DNA of 64,000 nucleotides from Gilvimarinus agarilyticus (GCF_000832015.1 NZ_JXCJ01000001.1:2821899-2885898), one strand, 5' to 3'; counted from the stretch's first letter, positions 18,226-29,275 are shown. The notes: generated from the sequence alone by a model not told the origin. Translations and numbers: made by a program.

Positions 18226-19456
18226 AGCGCAGGGCCTCTGCAGGTTGGATTCGAGCGGCCCGCCAAGCGGGATAAAGCGTTGCCAGTAAACTTAACAACA
18301 GCGCCAGCGAGCAGATCATGCCGACATCGGACCATTGCAAATGTGAAGGCAGATGACTAATAAAGTAAATGTTGGCATCAAACACCTGCCGCCCGGTGAG
18401 TGACTCAAAAAAGGCGACAATGGGGCTAATGTAAAGGGCTAAGAGAATACCGCTAATAGCCCCCACCGCGGTGCCAATAACGCCAACGCCACAACCCTGC
18501 ACAATAAAAATACCCATAATTTGACGGGCATTTAAGCCTAGCGTGCGCAGCACGGCGATATCAGAGCGTTTATCAGCCACCATAAGCACTAAGCTCGAAA
18601 CAATATTAAAAGCGGCGACGGCAATGATGATGCTAAGTAACACCCCAATGACGACCTTTTCCATCTTAACCGCCTGAAACAAGCTGCCTTGAGTTTGGCT
18701 CCAGTCCCGCCACTGGTAATCGTCCCCCAATGTTTGACGCAGCCGGCTGGTAATGGCGCCCGCCTCATAGATATCGCTAAATTTTAATTGCAGCCCCATA
18801 GGTGCCTGAATGCGGTATAGCTTTTCAGCATCGCGTATATGAATGAGTGCCAGCTCCTGATCCACCGGCGCGTTCACCTCAAACACACCCACCACGGTAA
18901 AGCGTTTTACTCTAGGGTAGACACCTGCCGGGGTAATGGAAATTTCAGGCAGCGTTAAAGTCAGTTTATCGCCAGTGATCACCCGTAACTGCCGAGCCAA
19001 AACCGCCCCCAAAACAATGCCAAACTGGCCGGCCTGCAAATCTGCCAACTCGCCAACCAGCATATTATCAACCACCGCCGATACGCCGCCTTGTAGCTCG
19101 GGATCTACACCGGAAACCTGAACCCCCTGAACCTGTGACTGAAAGCCCGCCAGCGCAAAACCTTCCACAAATGGTGCAGCGGCCAAAATATCGGTATTGC
19201 TTAAGAGCTGCTCCCGAAGCACTGGCCAGTTTTTCATGGAGGGCTCTTGGGTAACAAAACCGTGGGGGATGACTCGTAACAAACGCTGCTTCATTTCGCG
19301 GTCAAAGCCGTTCATCACCGACATTACGACAATAAGCGCCATCACACCCAACGCCATTCCCAGCAGCGAAAAGCCACTGACAAACGAGATAAACTGATTG
19401 CGGCGTTTAGCACGGATATACCGTAAACCAATGGCCAGAGGGATGATTTTTAACAT
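18218..19456 (-). CDS. lolC: Lipoprotein-releasing ABC permease LolC-like
   Basis: First permease of the LolCDE operon, 412 residues from ATG 19456; the frame extends six codons to a TTG that I discard. Architecture as for LolE: one N-terminal helix with SVMNGFDRE, a periplasmic domain, three C-terminal helices and the closing [23 protein letters not shown] tail. It is clearly a duplicate of the 16278-17513 gene (same MNGFDRE and AAPFV segments). Divergent from the PilZ gene over about 165 bp that must hold both promoters. Confidence 0.92.
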   Translation of the reverse strand: MLKIIPLAIGLRYIRAKRRNQFISFVSGFSLLGMALGVMALIVVMSVMNGFDREMKQRLLRVIPHGFVTQEPSMKNWPVLREQLLSNTDILAAAPFVEGFALAGFQSQVQGVQVSGVDPELQGGVSAVVDNMLVGELADLQAGQFGIVLGAVLARQLRVITGDKLTLTLPEISITPAGVYPRVKRFTVVGVFEVNAPVDQELALIHIRDAEKLYRIQAPMGLQLKFSDIYEAGAITSRLRQTLGDDYQWRDWSQTQGSLFQAVKMEKVVIGVLLSIIIAVAAFNIVSSLVLMVADKRSDIAVLRTLGLNARQIMGIFIVQGCGVGVIGTAVGAISGILLALYISPIVAFFESLTGRQVFDANIYFISHLPSHLQWSDVGMICSLALLLSLLATLYPAWRAARIQPAEALRYE

Positions 19457-19621
19457 CTGCGCATTTAACCCCAATGCCCTGTGGACTACAAGAGCGGCGA
19501 CGAAGCATCGCCCTTAGGCAATACACGTGAGCCACGAAAACCATGCCTAGTGCTGTCAAAAGGCGGGTGTGGTATTGTTGGCTAATAACAGCTAAACCTT
19601 CTTTTGAGGTTCGGGAGTACT

Positions 19622-20191
19622 ATGGACGAACGACGAGGTTACTTTCGCCTAACGGTAAGCTCCAACGTAGAGCTCAATGTACTAGCACGGCGGCCAGAGG
19701 CAAACGCCGACGCCTCATCGCACTTTACCGCCAGCCCTATATTACACACGATGGCCGAACTCAAACGGCTGGATTTAGATGGCAGTCAACTGCAACAACA
19801 AATCAAAGATTCCGACCGGGCTTTGGGCGACTACTTAAGCATCCTCACCCGTAAAATCGATACACTGGCACAGTTTTGCTTAAACAGCCAAATTGCGGAG
19901 CGAAACACCAGCCAGAGCATCGAGCTTAGTGAGGGCGGAATCCAGTTTACTCACCCCACACCCTTGGCCGAACAACAGTGGCTCGCATTAATGCTGAGCT
20001 TTGACACGCCGTTAATGGCCATCGCCCTGCACGCGCAGGTTATTCGATGTGAACCGGATCGCGGTAATGGCTGCCAGATTACGGCAGAATTTACCTATAT
20101 GAATGCGGCCGAGCGACAACAAATAAGCCAGCACATTATGCGGGCACAAATGGCCTCGGCACGGCAAAAACCACAACAACCGACACCTTAA
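19622..20191 (+). CDS. PilZ-domain protein
   Basis: 189-residue protein from ATG 19622, preceded by GGGAG. It opens with the ERRGYFRL segment that in PilZ proteins supplies the c-di-GMP-binding arginines (RxxxR form), has a helical middle (about 45-95), and a C-terminal beta-barrel half with SEGGIQF (the D/NxSxxG motif, here LSEGG). It is therefore a probable c-di-GMP effector, although the motif is imperfect. It resembles the PilZ gene downstream of lolCDE in Pseudomonas. It is followed by a small exported protein after 30 bp. Confidence 0.85.
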   Translation: MDERRGYFRLTVSSNVELNVLARRPEANADASSHFTASPILHTMAELKRLDLDGSQLQQQIKDSDRALGDYLSILTRKIDTLAQFCLNSQIAERNTSQSIELSEGGIQFTHPTPLAEQQWLALMLSFDTPLMAIALHAQVIRCEPDRGNGCQITAEFTYMNAAERQQISQHIMRAQMASARQKPQQPTP

Positions 20192-20221
20192 ACCGACGCG
20201 GCACCCTATTTAGGACCTTCC

Positions 20222-20527
20222 ATGAAATTTGCTATCGCCACATTGCTAGTGCTCTTCGCTTTTCAGTCACATGCCGAAACGGTACGCATCCCAGTTGGGC
20301 AGCAGGAAAAATCGGGAGAGTTCATTTCTACACCCACTACAGGCACCACCAAAGCCCACGTAAAAACCAAGTACGGCGAACCCATGACACAGCAAGGGCC
20401 GGTTGGCGAGCCACCCATTTACACCTGGACCTACAGCGACTTTGTTGTTTACTTTGAGAGTGACCGCGTAGTGCATTCAGTGATCAAGTTTACCCCCAAG
20501 GTAACGGGCGCCGGCTCCACACCATAA
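20222..20527 (+). CDS. Small exported protein, BamE/SmpA-like pattern
   Basis: 101 residues with a clear Sec signal peptide (cleavage near FQSHA-ET, about residue 18) and no lipobox. The mature part contains KYGEP, IYTWTYSDF and VYFESDRV, which resembles the short beta-alpha pattern of SmpA/OmlA (BamE) domains; this is inference and the protein is half the size of some relatives. Constant neighbour of the PilZ and sth genes in related genomes. Ends before a strong bidirectional terminator. Confidence 0.7.
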   Translation: MKFAIATLLVLFAFQSHAETVRIPVGQQEKSGEFISTPTTGTTKAHVKTKYGEPMTQQGPVGEPPIYTWTYSDFVVYFESDRVVHSVIKFTPKVTGAGSTP

Positions 20528-20569
20528 AGTCGGCAGCACCTTAAAAAGGTGCCTGTGCAGCCTACCATC

Positions 20570-20603
20570 AAAAAAAGGCCACCTAACGAGGTGGCCTTTT
20601 TTA
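20570..20603. terminator. Bidirectional intrinsic terminator
   Basis: AAAAAAAGGCCACCT-AACG-AGGTGGCCTTTTTT: a long GC stem with a four-base loop flanked by A and T runs, working in both directions between the rightward exported-protein gene and leftward sth. Confidence 0.93.
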
Positions 20604-20621
20604 TGACAGAGATACGTGTCG

Positions 20622-22019
20622 TTACTGACGATTGATCCGATTAGTACCGTCAAGCGCTGCCAATCGATACGCCTCAGCCATAGTGGGATAGTTGAACGTG
20701 GTGTTTAAAAAGAAACTGATATTGTTGTTCTCGCCCGGCTGACTCATGATCGCTTGCCCGATGTGAATAATCTCGGCGGCTTCGGCACCAAAACAATGTA
20801 CACCCAGCAACGCACCCGTATCGACGTGAAACAGCAACTTCAGCATCCCCACATCTTCGCCACTAATTTGCCCACGTGCGGTATTTTTAAACAGGCAGCG
20901 GCCAACCTCGTACGGAATGCGTGCCTCAGTTAGCTCGCGCTCTGTTTTACCCACCGAGCTAATCTCGGGCAAGGTATAAATGCCGGTAGGGACTTCACTC
21001 ACATCATTCGCCGGCTCGCCCAAGATCACCGCTGCCAGAGCCCGCCCCTGATCGTAAGAGGCACTGGCAAGACTCGGCCAGCCAACCACATCACCTACCG
21101 CGTAAACATTCTCAACATCGGTTTGGTACTGTTCATTAACAGTAAGATTACCGCGGTGATCAGGCGCCAGATCAATGGCGTCAAGATTAAGCTGATCGGT
21201 ATTACCACTGCGGCCATTACACCAGAGTAAGGCATCAGCTTTAATGCGTTTACCCGACTGCAAATAAAGTGTCACCCCGCGATCAGTCGCTTCGATCTTC
21301 TCGTAGGTCTCGCTGTGGCGAACCCGCACACCATTATCTCGCAAGTGATAACTCAACGCGTCGGAGATCTCATCATCCAAAAACGATAACAACCTGTCGC
21401 GACTATTAATCAAATCAACCTTTACGCCCAGGCCCGAAAAGATCGATGCGTATTCACAACCGATAACGCCGGCGCCATAAATTAAGATATGGCGCGGGGT
21501 GTGTTTCATCTCCAGTATCGAGTCAGAGTCGTAAATACGCGGGTGAGTAAAGTCTACATCAGCCGGTTGATAGGGGCGTGAGCCGGTGGCAATAATAAAA
21601 TGTTCGGCTCGGATGGTTTCAGTAGAGCCTTCGCTAAACTTCACTTCGACAGTATTGGCGTCCAAGAAGGAGGCGAAGCCCGAAAACACCGCCACCCGAT
21701 TGCGCACGTAAAAATCGGTGTGTAACTCCACCTGCTTTGGGATAACTTGGTTTGCCGCCGCCAGCACCCGCGGGTAGGTGATACGCCAACTCTCGCCGTT
21801 TTCACGAAATAGGTTACTGGTTTTGAACTGAATGATCTGCTTAACCGCATGCCGCAAAGACTTAGAAGGAATAGTCCCTTTATGAGCACAGTTTCCTCCA
21901 ACCAAGCCCCGGCCCTCGATAACCGCTACCCTTTTGCCCGCTTTAGCCGATGCCATAGCAGCACTTTCGCCCGCCGGCCCAGAACCAATAATTACTACGT
22001 CGTATGTATATGTCGCCAC
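20622..22019 (-). CDS. sth: Soluble pyridine nucleotide transhydrogenase
   Basis: Cytosolic flavoprotein that equilibrates NADPH + NAD+ with NADP+ + NADH, usually to drain excess NADPH. 465 residues, essentially the E. coli SthA length, from GTG 22019 with GGGGG upstream. It has the FAD GxGxxG (GSGPAGE), a second dinucleotide fold ([12 protein letters not shown]) and the GGNC-AHKGT segment, where the second cysteine of the disulfide reductases is replaced by Thr, the diagnostic feature of Sth. Last in line after nqrM, separated from it by a strong hairpin. Confidence 0.97.
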   Translation of the reverse strand: MATYTYDVVIIGSGPAGESAAMASAKAGKRVAVIEGRGLVGGNCAHKGTIPSKSLRHAVKQIIQFKTSNLFRENGESWRITYPRVLAAANQVIPKQVELHTDFYVRNRVAVFSGFASFLDANTVEVKFSEGSTETIRAEHFIIATGSRPYQPADVDFTHPRIYDSDSILEMKHTPRHILIYGAGVIGCEYASIFSGLGVKVDLINSRDRLLSFLDDEISDALSYHLRDNGVRVRHSETYEKIEATDRGVTLYLQSGKRIKADALLWCNGRSGNTDQLNLDAIDLAPDHRGNLTVNEQYQTDVENVYAVGDVVGWPSLASASYDQGRALAAVILGEPANDVSEVPTGIYTLPEISSVGKTERELTEARIPYEVGRCLFKNTARGQISGEDVGMLKLLFHVDTGALLGVHCFGAEAAEIIHIGQAIMSQPGENNNISFFLNTTFNYPTMAEAYRLAALDGTNRINRQ

Positions 22020-22047
22020 AATAAGCCCCCACTTCCCTACTTCGCAT

Positions 22048-22078
22048 GATGTACTCGGCAACAGTTGCCAAGTACATC
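22048..22078 (-). other. Long hairpin between nqrM and sth
   Basis: GATGTACT (22048-22055) pairs with AGTACATC (22071-22078); after one C/A mismatch GGCAA (22057-22061) pairs with TTGCC (22065-22069) around a three-base loop. The stem is 13 paired bases and has no T-run after it on the minus strand. It could be an RNA stabiliser, a Rho-related pause site, or a DNA operator for sth. Confidence 0.55.
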
Positions 22079-22085
22079 CTACAGG

Positions 22086-22337
22086 TTAATCACGCGGCTT
22101 TTTGGCCGTCGCATCTACAGCTAAATCTGTCGCAGTCGTAGAGCTTACGCCGTTTTTAAGGCTTTCGCACTTTTGTTCGTCGCCACCGCACAGCTCACAA
22201 CTGTAATCTTTTTCCCCCAGCGCTTTACCCACACCACCACAAGAGCCGGTCAAGGGCTTACGCCCGCAAATCACACCCACAGACATGCCAACCACTACGG
22301 TAAGCATTACCAATAAAACCACTAAAAATACTGCCAT
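22086..22337 (-). CDS. nqrM: Na+-NQR maturation protein NqrM
   Basis: 83-residue NqrM (formerly DUF539), needed for assembling the iron centre formed by cysteines of NqrD and NqrE. One N-terminal membrane helix (about 2-23) followed by the cysteine pattern Cys24, Cys33, Cys47, Cys50 and Cys57, which is the family signature for iron delivery. It is 33 bp downstream of apbE, the other Na+-NQR maturation factor, in the nqr transcript direction. Confidence 0.95.
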   Translation of the reverse strand: MAVFLVVLLVMLTVVVGMSVGVICGRKPLTGSCGGVGKALGEKDYSCELCGGDEQKCESLKNGVSSTTATDLAVDATAKKPRD

Positions 22338-22370
22338 CGTTGTACCCTCCTGTGCTGCAGCTGCTAAGCG

Positions 22371-23408
22371 CTACTGCAACAACTGTGAAAACGTAACCGA
22401 TTGAGTGTCGGTAAAGCCGTCGCCTTCTTTGACAATCATGTACACGGCGAGTTGCTCGGCGTTGGCCAGCGCCATACCCTTTTCCGGGCCCAGTACATTC
22501 AACGCCGTTGCCCAGGCATCGGCGCGGGCTGCGGTCTCAGCCACTACCGTCACCGACGCTAGGTTATGCCTAATTGGCCGACCGGTCGTGGGATCAATAG
22601 TATGCGAGTAACGCACACCGTCGACTTCAAAATAGTTGCGGTAATCTCCCGAGGTCGCCACCGCATGATTATCGATATTGAGGGCGAGCCTGGCGCCTCC
22701 GGCCAGCACCGACGGTTGCTCGATGGCAATGCGCCAGGGCGTACTGCGCGGGCTATCACCAATCACTCGCACTTCACCCCCTATCTCGACCATAAAGTTG
22801 TGAAAGCCACGATTGACTAAAAAATCAACTAACTGGTCGACACCATATCCCTTCGCAACGGCCGACAAATCGACACTTATATTGTTGGTGCGCCGAGCCC
22901 GGTTAACATCAAGCTGCAAAAATGTGTGGCCAGTACGCGCCAAAGCGGCCGCCAAAGCCTCATCATCCGGGACTTGCTCGGGCTGCATTTCGGGCCCAAA
23001 TCCCCAAAGATTAACCAGCGGGCCTACCGTAATATCAAACGCCCCGCGAGAGCGCTGACTGATGTCTTCACTGATGGTCAAGACTTCCATAACGGGCTCT
23101 GAGAGCTCTACCCACTCATTCACTGGGGCGCGATTGAATTGCATCAGCTCGGAGTCATCAATGTAAGTCGACATCATCTGGTTAATCTCTACCAGTTGCT
23201 CTTCGACAGCCTCCTGCAAAGCCTCCACGTTAATATCAAAGTCACCGGACTCCGGCCCCACCACGGTAATATGATAATGCGTGCCCATGGTGCCGCCCGA
23301 AAACTTTACGTTCGGACGCTCTGTACCACTGGGCGAGCAACCACTTATTAGCAGACACAAAAACAAAAAAGAGGCTGACAGAAATGTCAGCCTCTTTTTT
23401 ATTATCAT
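22371..23408 (-). CDS. apbE: FAD:protein FMN transferase ApbE, lipoprotein
   Basis: Periplasmic enzyme that attaches FMN from FAD to threonines of NqrB and NqrC. From ATG 23408 the protein has 345 residues: a lipoprotein signal peptide ending in LLISGC, then the ApbE fold with GGTMGTHYHI, the SAVAKGYGVD segment (about 175), GGEVRVIG and the Mg-binding THTIDPTTG-type SHTIDPTTGRP. Several in-frame Mets lie further upstream (23420, and some inside nqrF), none with a good ribosome-binding site. Codons 4-15 of the signal peptide coincide with a perfect terminator-like hairpin. Confidence 0.93.
   Translation of the reverse strand: MIIKKRLTFLSASFLFLCLLISGCSPSGTERPNVKFSGGTMGTHYHITVVGPESGDFDINVEALQEAVEEQLVEINQMMSTYIDDSELMQFNRAPVNEWVELSEPVMEVLTISEDISQRSRGAFDITVGPLVNLWGFGPEMQPEQVPDDEALAAALARTGHTFLQLDVNRARRTNNISVDLSAVAKGYGVDQLVDFLVNRGFHNFMVEIGGEVRVIGDSPRSTPWRIAIEQPSVLAGGARLALNIDNHAVATSGDYRNYFEVDGVRYSHTIDPTTGRPIRHNLASVTVVAETAARADAWATALNVLGPEKGMALANAEQLAVYMIVKEGDGFTDTQSVTFSQLLQ
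23365..23400. terminator. Terminator-like hairpin inside the apbE signal-peptide codons
   Basis: A perfect 16-bp inverted repeat: AAAAAAGAGGCTGACA (23365-23380), GAAA loop, and TGTCAGCCTCTTTTTT (23385-23400). On the minus strand the GC stem is followed by TTTTTT and, one base later, TTTTT. It begins 33 bases after the nqrF stop codon, where a terminator of nqrABCDEF would be expected, yet lies 8 bases inside the apbE reading frame. Confidence 0.85.
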
Positions 23409-23433
23409 TATGTCAGGCATTGGTATGTTGCGT

Positions 23434-24654
23434 TTACCCACCAAAGTCATCCAGCATAATGTTTTCATCTTCAACGCCCAAATCATGTAGCAACTTAATA
23501 ACCGCTGCGTTCATCATTGGCGGCCCACACATGTAGAACTCACAATCCTCTGGAGCGGGGTGGTCTTTTAGGTACTCTTCATACAATACGTTATGAATAA
23601 ACCCAGTCAAACCTTCCCAGTTATCTTCTGGCTGCGGGTCCGACATGGCAACGTGCCAAGTGAAGTTGTCGTTCTCCTCGGCAAGCATGTCGTATTCATC
23701 CTGGTAAAACAGCTCTTTTAGAGAACGCGCCCCGTACCAGAAAGAGATCTTACGCTTAGAGTTAAGACGCTTAAGCTGGTCAAAAATGTGCGAGCGCATT
23801 GGCGCCATACCGGCACCACCACCCACAAACACCATCTCAGCCTCGGTATCTTTAGCAAAGAACTCACCAAAGGGGCCAAACACTGTGATTTTGTCACCCG
23901 GCTTTAAATTAAAGACATACGAGGACATGATGCCTGGCTGAATGTCTTTAGAGCCCGGAGGCGGTGTCGCAATACGGATATTAAACTTAACCAGACCACG
24001 CTCTTCCGGATAGTTCGCCATCGAGTAAGCGCGCTGCACAGGCTCGGCATTTTTGGTTTCTAAGTTAAAGAATCCAAAGCGCTCCCAGTCAGCACGGAAC
24101 TGCTCTTCGATATCAAAATCAGAGAACTTAATATGATACGCGGGACACTCAAGCTGTACATAGCCGCCAGCGCGGAAATCTACGTTCTCCCCCTCGGGCA
24201 GCTTTAAGGTTAGCTCTTTAATAAAGGTTGCCACATTGGGGTTCGACTCAACGGTACACTCCCACTGCTTAACACCAAATACGTCTTCCGGTACCTCTAC
24301 GACCATATCCTGTTTAACCGGAGTTTGACAGGATAAACGCCAGCCTTCTGCCGCTTGACGCTTGGTAAAATGGCTCTCTTCGGTCGGCAGCATAGAGCCA
24401 CCGCCATCCGATACAACACAGGCACACTGCGCACAAGTGCCGCCACCGCCACAGGCCGACGGCAAGAACAAGCCCGCTCCAGACAGCGTCTGCAACAGTT
24501 TGCCACCCGCAGGAACAGTGAGTTTTTTCTCGCCGTTGATATCGATGGTGACATCACCGCTCGATACCAACTTTGCACGCGCGCTCAAAATCACAACCAC
24601 CAACACAAGCACGATGATCGTGAACATGGCTACGCCAAGTATAATTTCGTTCAT
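23434..24654 (-). CDS. nqrF: Na+-translocating NADH-quinone reductase subunit F
   Basis: Entry subunit of Na+-NQR: oxidises NADH with FAD and passes electrons to a [2Fe-2S] centre. 406 residues: an N-terminal membrane helix (4-24), ferredoxin domain with Cys68, Cys74, Cys77 and Cys109, FAD domain with RAYSMANYP (about 208), and NADH domain with [13 protein letters not shown] (about 277) and the closing MCGPPMM. Last structural subunit of the operon; followed at once by the hairpin that overlaps apbE. Confidence 0.98.
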   Translation of the reverse strand: MNEIILGVAMFTIIVLVLVVVILSARAKLVSSGDVTIDINGEKKLTVPAGGKLLQTLSGAGLFLPSACGGGGTCAQCACVVSDGGGSMLPTEESHFTKRQAAEGWRLSCQTPVKQDMVVEVPEDVFGVKQWECTVESNPNVATFIKELTLKLPEGENVDFRAGGYVQLECPAYHIKFSDFDIEEQFRADWERFGFFNLETKNAEPVQRAYSMANYPEERGLVKFNIRIATPPPGSKDIQPGIMSSYVFNLKPGDKITVFGPFGEFFAKDTEAEMVFVGGGAGMAPMRSHIFDQLKRLNSKRKISFWYGARSLKELFYQDEYDMLAEENDNFTWHVAMSDPQPEDNWEGLTGFIHNVLYEEYLKDHPAPEDCEFYMCGPPMMNAAVIKLLHDLGVEDENIMLDDFGG

Positions 24655-24669
24655 GTGAATCCTCGCTGA

Positions 24670-25278
24670 TTACAGATCAATGCCGCCGAATGACATAAAG
24701 CCAAGCGACATTAAGCCCACGGTAATAAAAGTAATACCCAGGCCGCGAAGCCCTTCGGGCACATCACTGTACTTCATCTTTTCACGGATACCGGCCAGCG
24801 CGGTAATGGCTAACGCCCAACCCACACCAGAGCCAACACCAAATACAACACTCTCGCCAAAGTTGTAATCGCGCTCCACCATAAACAGCGAGCCACCTAA
24901 AATGGCACAGTTTACGGTAATAAGAGGCAAGAACACGCCCAGCGCGTTGTAAAGAGCGGGCACATATTTATCCAGCACCATTTCAAGGATCTGCACCAGA
25001 GCGGCGATAACACCGATGTAAGAAATAAGCCCCAAGAAGCTTAAGTTAACATCGGGCAAGCCGGCCCAGGCCAGTGCACCATCAGCCAGTACGTAGGTGT
25101 ACAACAAGTTGTTCACCGGTACAGTGATGGTTTGCACCACAATTACCGCAATACCCAAACCAAACGCCGCACCAATTTTTTTCGATACAGCCAGCAAGGT
25201 ACACATACCCAGGAAGAACGCCAGGGCCATGTTGTCGATAAAAATCGACCGAACAAATAAGCTCAAATACGCTTCCAT
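24670..25278 (-). CDS. nqrE: Na+-NQR subunit E
   Basis: Integral membrane subunit, 202 residues and six helices, that with NqrD forms the Na+ path and binds an iron centre between them through conserved cysteines (for example Cys26 in [10 protein letters not shown] and the one in TVNCAILGG). Homologous to RnfA and to NqrD in inverted orientation. Spaced 2 bp from nqrD and 15 bp from nqrF. Confidence 0.97.
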   Translation of the reverse strand: MEAYLSLFVRSIFIDNMALAFFLGMCTLLAVSKKIGAAFGLGIAVIVVQTITVPVNNLLYTYVLADGALAWAGLPDVNLSFLGLISYIGVIAALVQILEMVLDKYVPALYNALGVFLPLITVNCAILGGSLFMVERDYNFGESVVFGVGSGVGWALAITALAGIREKMKYSDVPEGLRGLGITFITVGLMSLGFMSFGGIDL

Positions 25279-25280
25279 GA

Positions 25281-25943
25281 TCAGGCCTCCTTCGCTAGCG
25301 GCTTGGTGTTAGGCGCAATTTTATAATCGGGCTGCTCTATTTGGTCTTTCTTCCACACACGGATCGCCCAGATAAACAAGCCAATCAGGAAGAACGCACT
25401 AGGCGGCAACAGCAACAAGCCGTTTGGAATGTACCAACCGCCTTCGGTGGCAAGTGGCAACACCTGTGTACCAAACAAGCTACCGGTACCAAACAGCTCG
25501 CGAATAAACGCCAAGCCCAACAACATAGCGCTGTAGCCCAAGCCATTACCCACACCATCCAAAAAGCTTGGCAGCGGAGGGTTTTTCATGGCGAATGCTT
25601 CGGCACGGCCCATCACGATACAGTTGGTGATAATCAAACCAACAAACACAGAGAGCTGCTTACTGATTTCAAACGCGTACGCTTTTAGCACCTGGTCAAC
25701 CACAATTACCAGCGAGGCAATAATAGTCATCTGAATAATGATACGAATACTGCCCGGGGCATGATTACGTACCAAGGAAACAAACAGGTTTGAAAAGGCC
25801 ACAACCGAGGTCAGTGCAATACACATAACCACGGTAACAGCCAAGCTGCTCGTAACCGCCAGTGCCGAACAAATACCCAAAATCTGCAATGCAATCGGGT
25901 TATTGGAGAAAATCGGCGCAAATAAGAGTTCTTTGACTTTCAT
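25281..25943 (-). CDS. nqrD: Na+-NQR subunit D
   Basis: Integral membrane subunit of 220 residues with six helices, homologous to RnfE. It carries the iron-centre cysteines ([10 protein letters not shown] near residue 25 and ITNCIVMGR near 110) that mirror those of NqrE. Its C-terminal tail is cytosolic and polar. Four bases separate it from nqrC. Confidence 0.97.
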   Translation of the reverse strand: MKVKELLFAPIFSNNPIALQILGICSALAVTSSLAVTVVMCIALTSVVAFSNLFVSLVRNHAPGSIRIIIQMTIIASLVIVVDQVLKAYAFEISKQLSVFVGLIITNCIVMGRAEAFAMKNPPLPSFLDGVGNGLGYSAMLLGLAFIRELFGTGSLFGTQVLPLATEGGWYIPNGLLLLPPSAFFLIGLFIWAIRVWKKDQIEQPDYKIAPNTKPLAKEA

Positions 25944-25947
25944 GATC

Positions 25948-26730
25948 TTAGGCCTCCCCGTTCTTTAGGTTGGTCAGAAAAGGCTTATAGCCATCTTCGC
26001 CCAGCCAAAAATGAACCAGATTCGCCACGCCACGGCTGGTCAGGGTTGCACCTGACAAACCATCAACCTGGTGATCTGCATTTTGAGACTGCGGGTCAAC
26101 TTTGCCTTTTACAACCGTCAGCTCAACTTCGCCGTCATTGTCGTAAACTTCTTTGCCTTCCCACTGAGCTTTCCACGATGGGTTATCCACTTCACCGCCA
26201 AGCCCCGGCGTTTCACCGTGCTCATAAAAGCCAAAGCCTTTAACGGTGTTTAAATCAGACTCCAGCGCCAAAAAGCCGTACAAGGTTGACCAAAGGCCAT
26301 AGCCACGCACGGGTAACACCAACGTTTCCAGACCTGAATCACCTTCAATTAAGTACACCACGGCGTACTCTTCACGGCGAGAGATTTTCGCGATGTCTTC
26401 ATCGGGGCTCAAATCGATAGAACGAGCCGGATCTTTACTGGCTTTACGCTGATCATAATTAGCCGGGTCAACGGCATCGGTGAACTTGCCAGACGCCAAA
26501 TCAACCACTTGTGTGGTCACGCGCTCTTCAAACAAGCTCTCGATGCTCGCTTTATCCGATTTCTCGAGCAGGCCGGCAGCAGCCAAAATATTACGCTTAA
26601 AGTCCAGCGATTTATTGACTTCCTGCACCGGGCGCAAAAGTACGGCTGCTGTGGACACTACCACCGAGCAGACAATACACAGCAACAGCGTTACCGTGAT
26701 TGTTTTCTTAATGGAATCATTACTAGCCAC
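25948..26730 (-). CDS. nqrC: Na+-NQR subunit C
   Basis: FMN-carrying subunit with one N-terminal membrane helix and a periplasmic domain; 260 residues from GTG 26730, which has GGAGG seven bases upstream and overlaps the nqrB stop by eight bases. The covalent FMN site is the SGAT motif with Thr229 in [10 protein letters not shown], the substrate of the ApbE encoded downstream. Confidence 0.97.
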   Translation of the reverse strand: MASNDSIKKTITVTLLLCIVCSVVVSTAAVLLRPVQEVNKSLDFKRNILAAAGLLEKSDKASIESLFEERVTTQVVDLASGKFTDAVDPANYDQRKASKDPARSIDLSPDEDIAKISRREEYAVVYLIEGDSGLETLVLPVRGYGLWSTLYGFLALESDLNTVKGFGFYEHGETPGLGGEVDNPSWKAQWEGKEVYDNDGEVELTVVKGKVDPQSQNADHQVDGLSGATLTSRGVANLVHFWLGEDGYKPFLTNLKNGEA

Positions 26731-27928
26731 GTGCCAACCTCCGCTTGATATTTGCACGAACTACGAGGTAATCAATCAGCGGGGCAAACAAGTTAGCAAA
26801 CAAAATCGCCAACATCATACCTTCCGGGAAGGCTGGGTTTACCACACGAATAATAATCACCATAAAGCCAATCAAAGCACCAAACCAGTACTTACCGGTA
26901 TCGGTCATAGAGGCAGAAACCGGGTCGGTCGCCATAAAGATCATGCCGAACGCAAAACCACCCACAACCATATGCCAGTACCAGGGCATTGCCATGGAGG
27001 GGTTTGAACTTGCATCCCCGGTTAAGTTAAACAATAAACTGGTTGCAATCATACCGAGCATAACGCCGGCCACAATACGCCACGAGGCAATCCCCATTAC
27101 CAGCAGCACAGCACCACCGATAAAAATAGCCAGGGTTGAGGTTTCACCGATACTGCCCTGCATAAAGCCTAAGAAGGCGTCCATCCAGCTCAATTGTGCC
27201 TCAAGCGCTTCGACGCCATTTTGCGCAACTACAGACAGCGCGGTTGCACCGGTGTAGCCATCAACAGCGGTCCAGACGGTATCACCAGACATGCTGGCCG
27301 GGTAGGCGAAGAACAAAAATGCACGGCCTGTCAGAGCCGGATTTAAGAAGTTTTTACCTGTGCCCCCAAACACCTCTTTGCCCAGCACCACACCAAAGCT
27401 GATACCGAGTGCAGCATACAGCAGCGGCAAATCGGGCGGACAAATCAAGGCAAACAGTACCGAGGTAACAAAGAAGCCTTCGTTAACTTCGTGACCCCGC
27501 ACCATGGCAAACAGTACTTCCCAAAAGCCACCCACAATAAAGACAACAGCGTAGATAGGCAGAAAGTAAGCGGCGCCGTGAACCAGGCAGTCCCAAATGC
27601 TATTGGGGTCAAAGCCGGCAATCGATGAGATCAGCGCGATGCGCCAACCCTCGGCACCTGCCATGCCCATATCGGCCAGAATAACATTGGCGTTATGGCC
27701 GACGTTATACATACCAAAGAACATTGCGGGGAAGGTACACATCCACACAGTGATCATAATACGCTTCAGGTCGATACCGTCACGCACGTGAGATGTGGTT
27801 TTAGCCACGTCCGCCGGACGGTAAAAAATAGTATCGACGGCTTCATACAGCGCGTACCATTTTTCGTGCTTACCACCTTTATGAAAGTTGGGCTCGATTT
27901 TATCGAGGAAATTACGCAGTGCTTTCAT
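26723..27928 (-). CDS. nqrB: Na+-NQR subunit B
   Basis: Largest membrane subunit, 401 residues with about ten helices; it carries covalent FMN and riboflavin and is the likely site of Na+ movement and quinone reduction. The flavinylation motif reads DGYTGAT with the acceptor at Thr229; Thr replaces the more usual Ser at the first position, which is a tolerated variation. Three bases after nqrA. Confidence 0.98.
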   Translation of the reverse strand: MKALRNFLDKIEPNFHKGGKHEKWYALYEAVDTIFYRPADVAKTTSHVRDGIDLKRIMITVWMCTFPAMFFGMYNVGHNANVILADMGMAGAEGWRIALISSIAGFDPNSIWDCLVHGAAYFLPIYAVVFIVGGFWEVLFAMVRGHEVNEGFFVTSVLFALICPPDLPLLYAALGISFGVVLGKEVFGGTGKNFLNPALTGRAFLFFAYPASMSGDTVWTAVDGYTGATALSVVAQNGVEALEAQLSWMDAFLGFMQGSIGETSTLAIFIGGAVLLVMGIASWRIVAGVMLGMIATSLLFNLTGDASSNPSMAMPWYWHMVVGGFAFGMIFMATDPVSASMTDTGKYWFGALIGFMVIIIRVVNPAFPEGMMLAILFANLFAPLIDYLVVRANIKRRLARG

Positions 27929-27931
27929 GTC

Positions 27932-29275
27932 TTAACCCTCCCGCTCGATCAAGGTGAGATTGTCGCGCAAGATTGGGCCGTACTCGTACTTACCCGGGCA
28001 GACAAACGTACACAGAGCCAAATCTTCTTCATCAAGCTCAAGACAGCCAAGCTGTTGCGCCGACTCGCTATCACCCACAACCAATGCACGAAGCAACTGG
28101 GTAGGCAAGATATCAAGCGGCATTACCTTTTCATAAGCACCAACGGGAACCATCGCACGCTCACTACCGTTGGTGCTGGTGGTAAACGCAAAACGCTTAG
28201 AGGGAGTCAGCTTAGACAGATAGATATTCAACACCGAGAAGAGGTTAGTACCGGCGCGCAAGTAGTGCAGCATTGGGCGATCGTCACCCTCCGGCAAAAC
28301 ACTAACTTGGGTGTGGTAACGGCCGAGGAACGCGTAAGGACCACGAGCGGTGCGCCCGCCGAATACCGAACCCGAAACAATGCGGTTGCCCTCGCCTTTC
28401 AACTGACCGGCGGTTAACTCTTCAAGGCTGGCGCCCACACGGGTGCGTAACAGGCGTGGTTCATTTACGCCAGGGCCTGCCAGCGCAACAACACGGCGGG
28501 TATCGATACGGCCGGTAGCGGCAAAAGCACCGAAAGCGGCAACATCCTGATAATTGATGGTCCACACGGTTTTGGTGGCACTGACGGCATCCAAATGATG
28601 AATATGGGTGCCGACATTACCGGCTGGGTGCACACCGGCGAACTCGTTGACAGAGAATTGATCGCCGCTCGCTACCGGGATATCGGCACCCGGCGCTTTA
28701 GAGACATAGACTTTACCCTCGGTCAGGCGAGCTAACACCTTCAAACCGTTAATAAAATCATCCGCGCGCTCTTGCAGAACAACCTGCGGATCAGCTGCCA
28801 ATGGATTGGTATCCATCGCCGCGACAAAAATCGCATGAGGCGCCGAGTCGATAGCCGGAACCTTGCTGTATGGGCGGGTGCGCAACGCGGTCCACAAACC
28901 GGCTTCGTTCAGTAGCTGTCGCACGGTTTCAGCGCTGGCGCTGCTAAGCTCTGCCTCGCTTAACGCGGAGAATGTCTCGGACTCATCGCCCTCAACATCA
29001 ATCACAACCGACTGCAGCATCCGGCGCTCGCCGCGATGAATCGCCGCGACTGTACCAGCAGCTGGCGCGGTATAGCGCACACCTTCGGTTTTTTTATCGG
29101 TAAATAACAGCTGTCCGAGCTTAACCTTATCGCCTACGGCCACGGCCATAGTCGGCTTCATGCCGTGATAATCTGGGCCGATGACTGCCACAGAGCGGGC
29201 CTCGGGCCCATCGGCGATCGTCTGCTCGGGTGCACCGGATATAGGTAAATCCAATCCCCGACGAATCTTTATCAT
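27932..29275 (-). CDS. nqrA: Na+-NQR subunit A
   Basis: Peripheral cytosolic subunit that contacts the membrane part and has been linked to quinone binding. From ATG 29275 it has 447 residues and the family opening [12 protein letters not shown]; the frame is open for another 89 codons upstream, but that part does not resemble NqrA and I exclude it. Includes the biotinyl-like [18 protein letters not shown] region. First gene of nqrABCDEF-apbE-nqrM. Confidence 0.97.
   Translation of the reverse strand: MIKIRRGLDLPISGAPEQTIADGPEARSVAVIGPDYHGMKPTMAVAVGDKVKLGQLLFTDKKTEGVRYTAPAAGTVAAIHRGERRMLQSVVIDVEGDESETFSALSEAELSSASAETVRQLLNEAGLWTALRTRPYSKVPAIDSAPHAIFVAAMDTNPLAADPQVVLQERADDFINGLKVLARLTEGKVYVSKAPGADIPVASGDQFSVNEFAGVHPAGNVGTHIHHLDAVSATKTVWTINYQDVAAFGAFAATGRIDTRRVVALAGPGVNEPRLLRTRVGASLEELTAGQLKGEGNRIVSGSVFGGRTARGPYAFLGRYHTQVSVLPEGDDRPMLHYLRAGTNLFSVLNIYLSKLTPSKRFAFTTSTNGSERAMVPVGAYEKVMPLDILPTQLLRALVVGDSESAQQLGCLELDEEDLALCTFVCPGKYEYGPILRDNLTLIEREG

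Noticed and set aside
27695..28417. Open frame of 240 codons on the plus strand
   Set aside because: Antisense to nqrB/nqrA, which are certain; no signal peptide, motif or ribosome-binding site.
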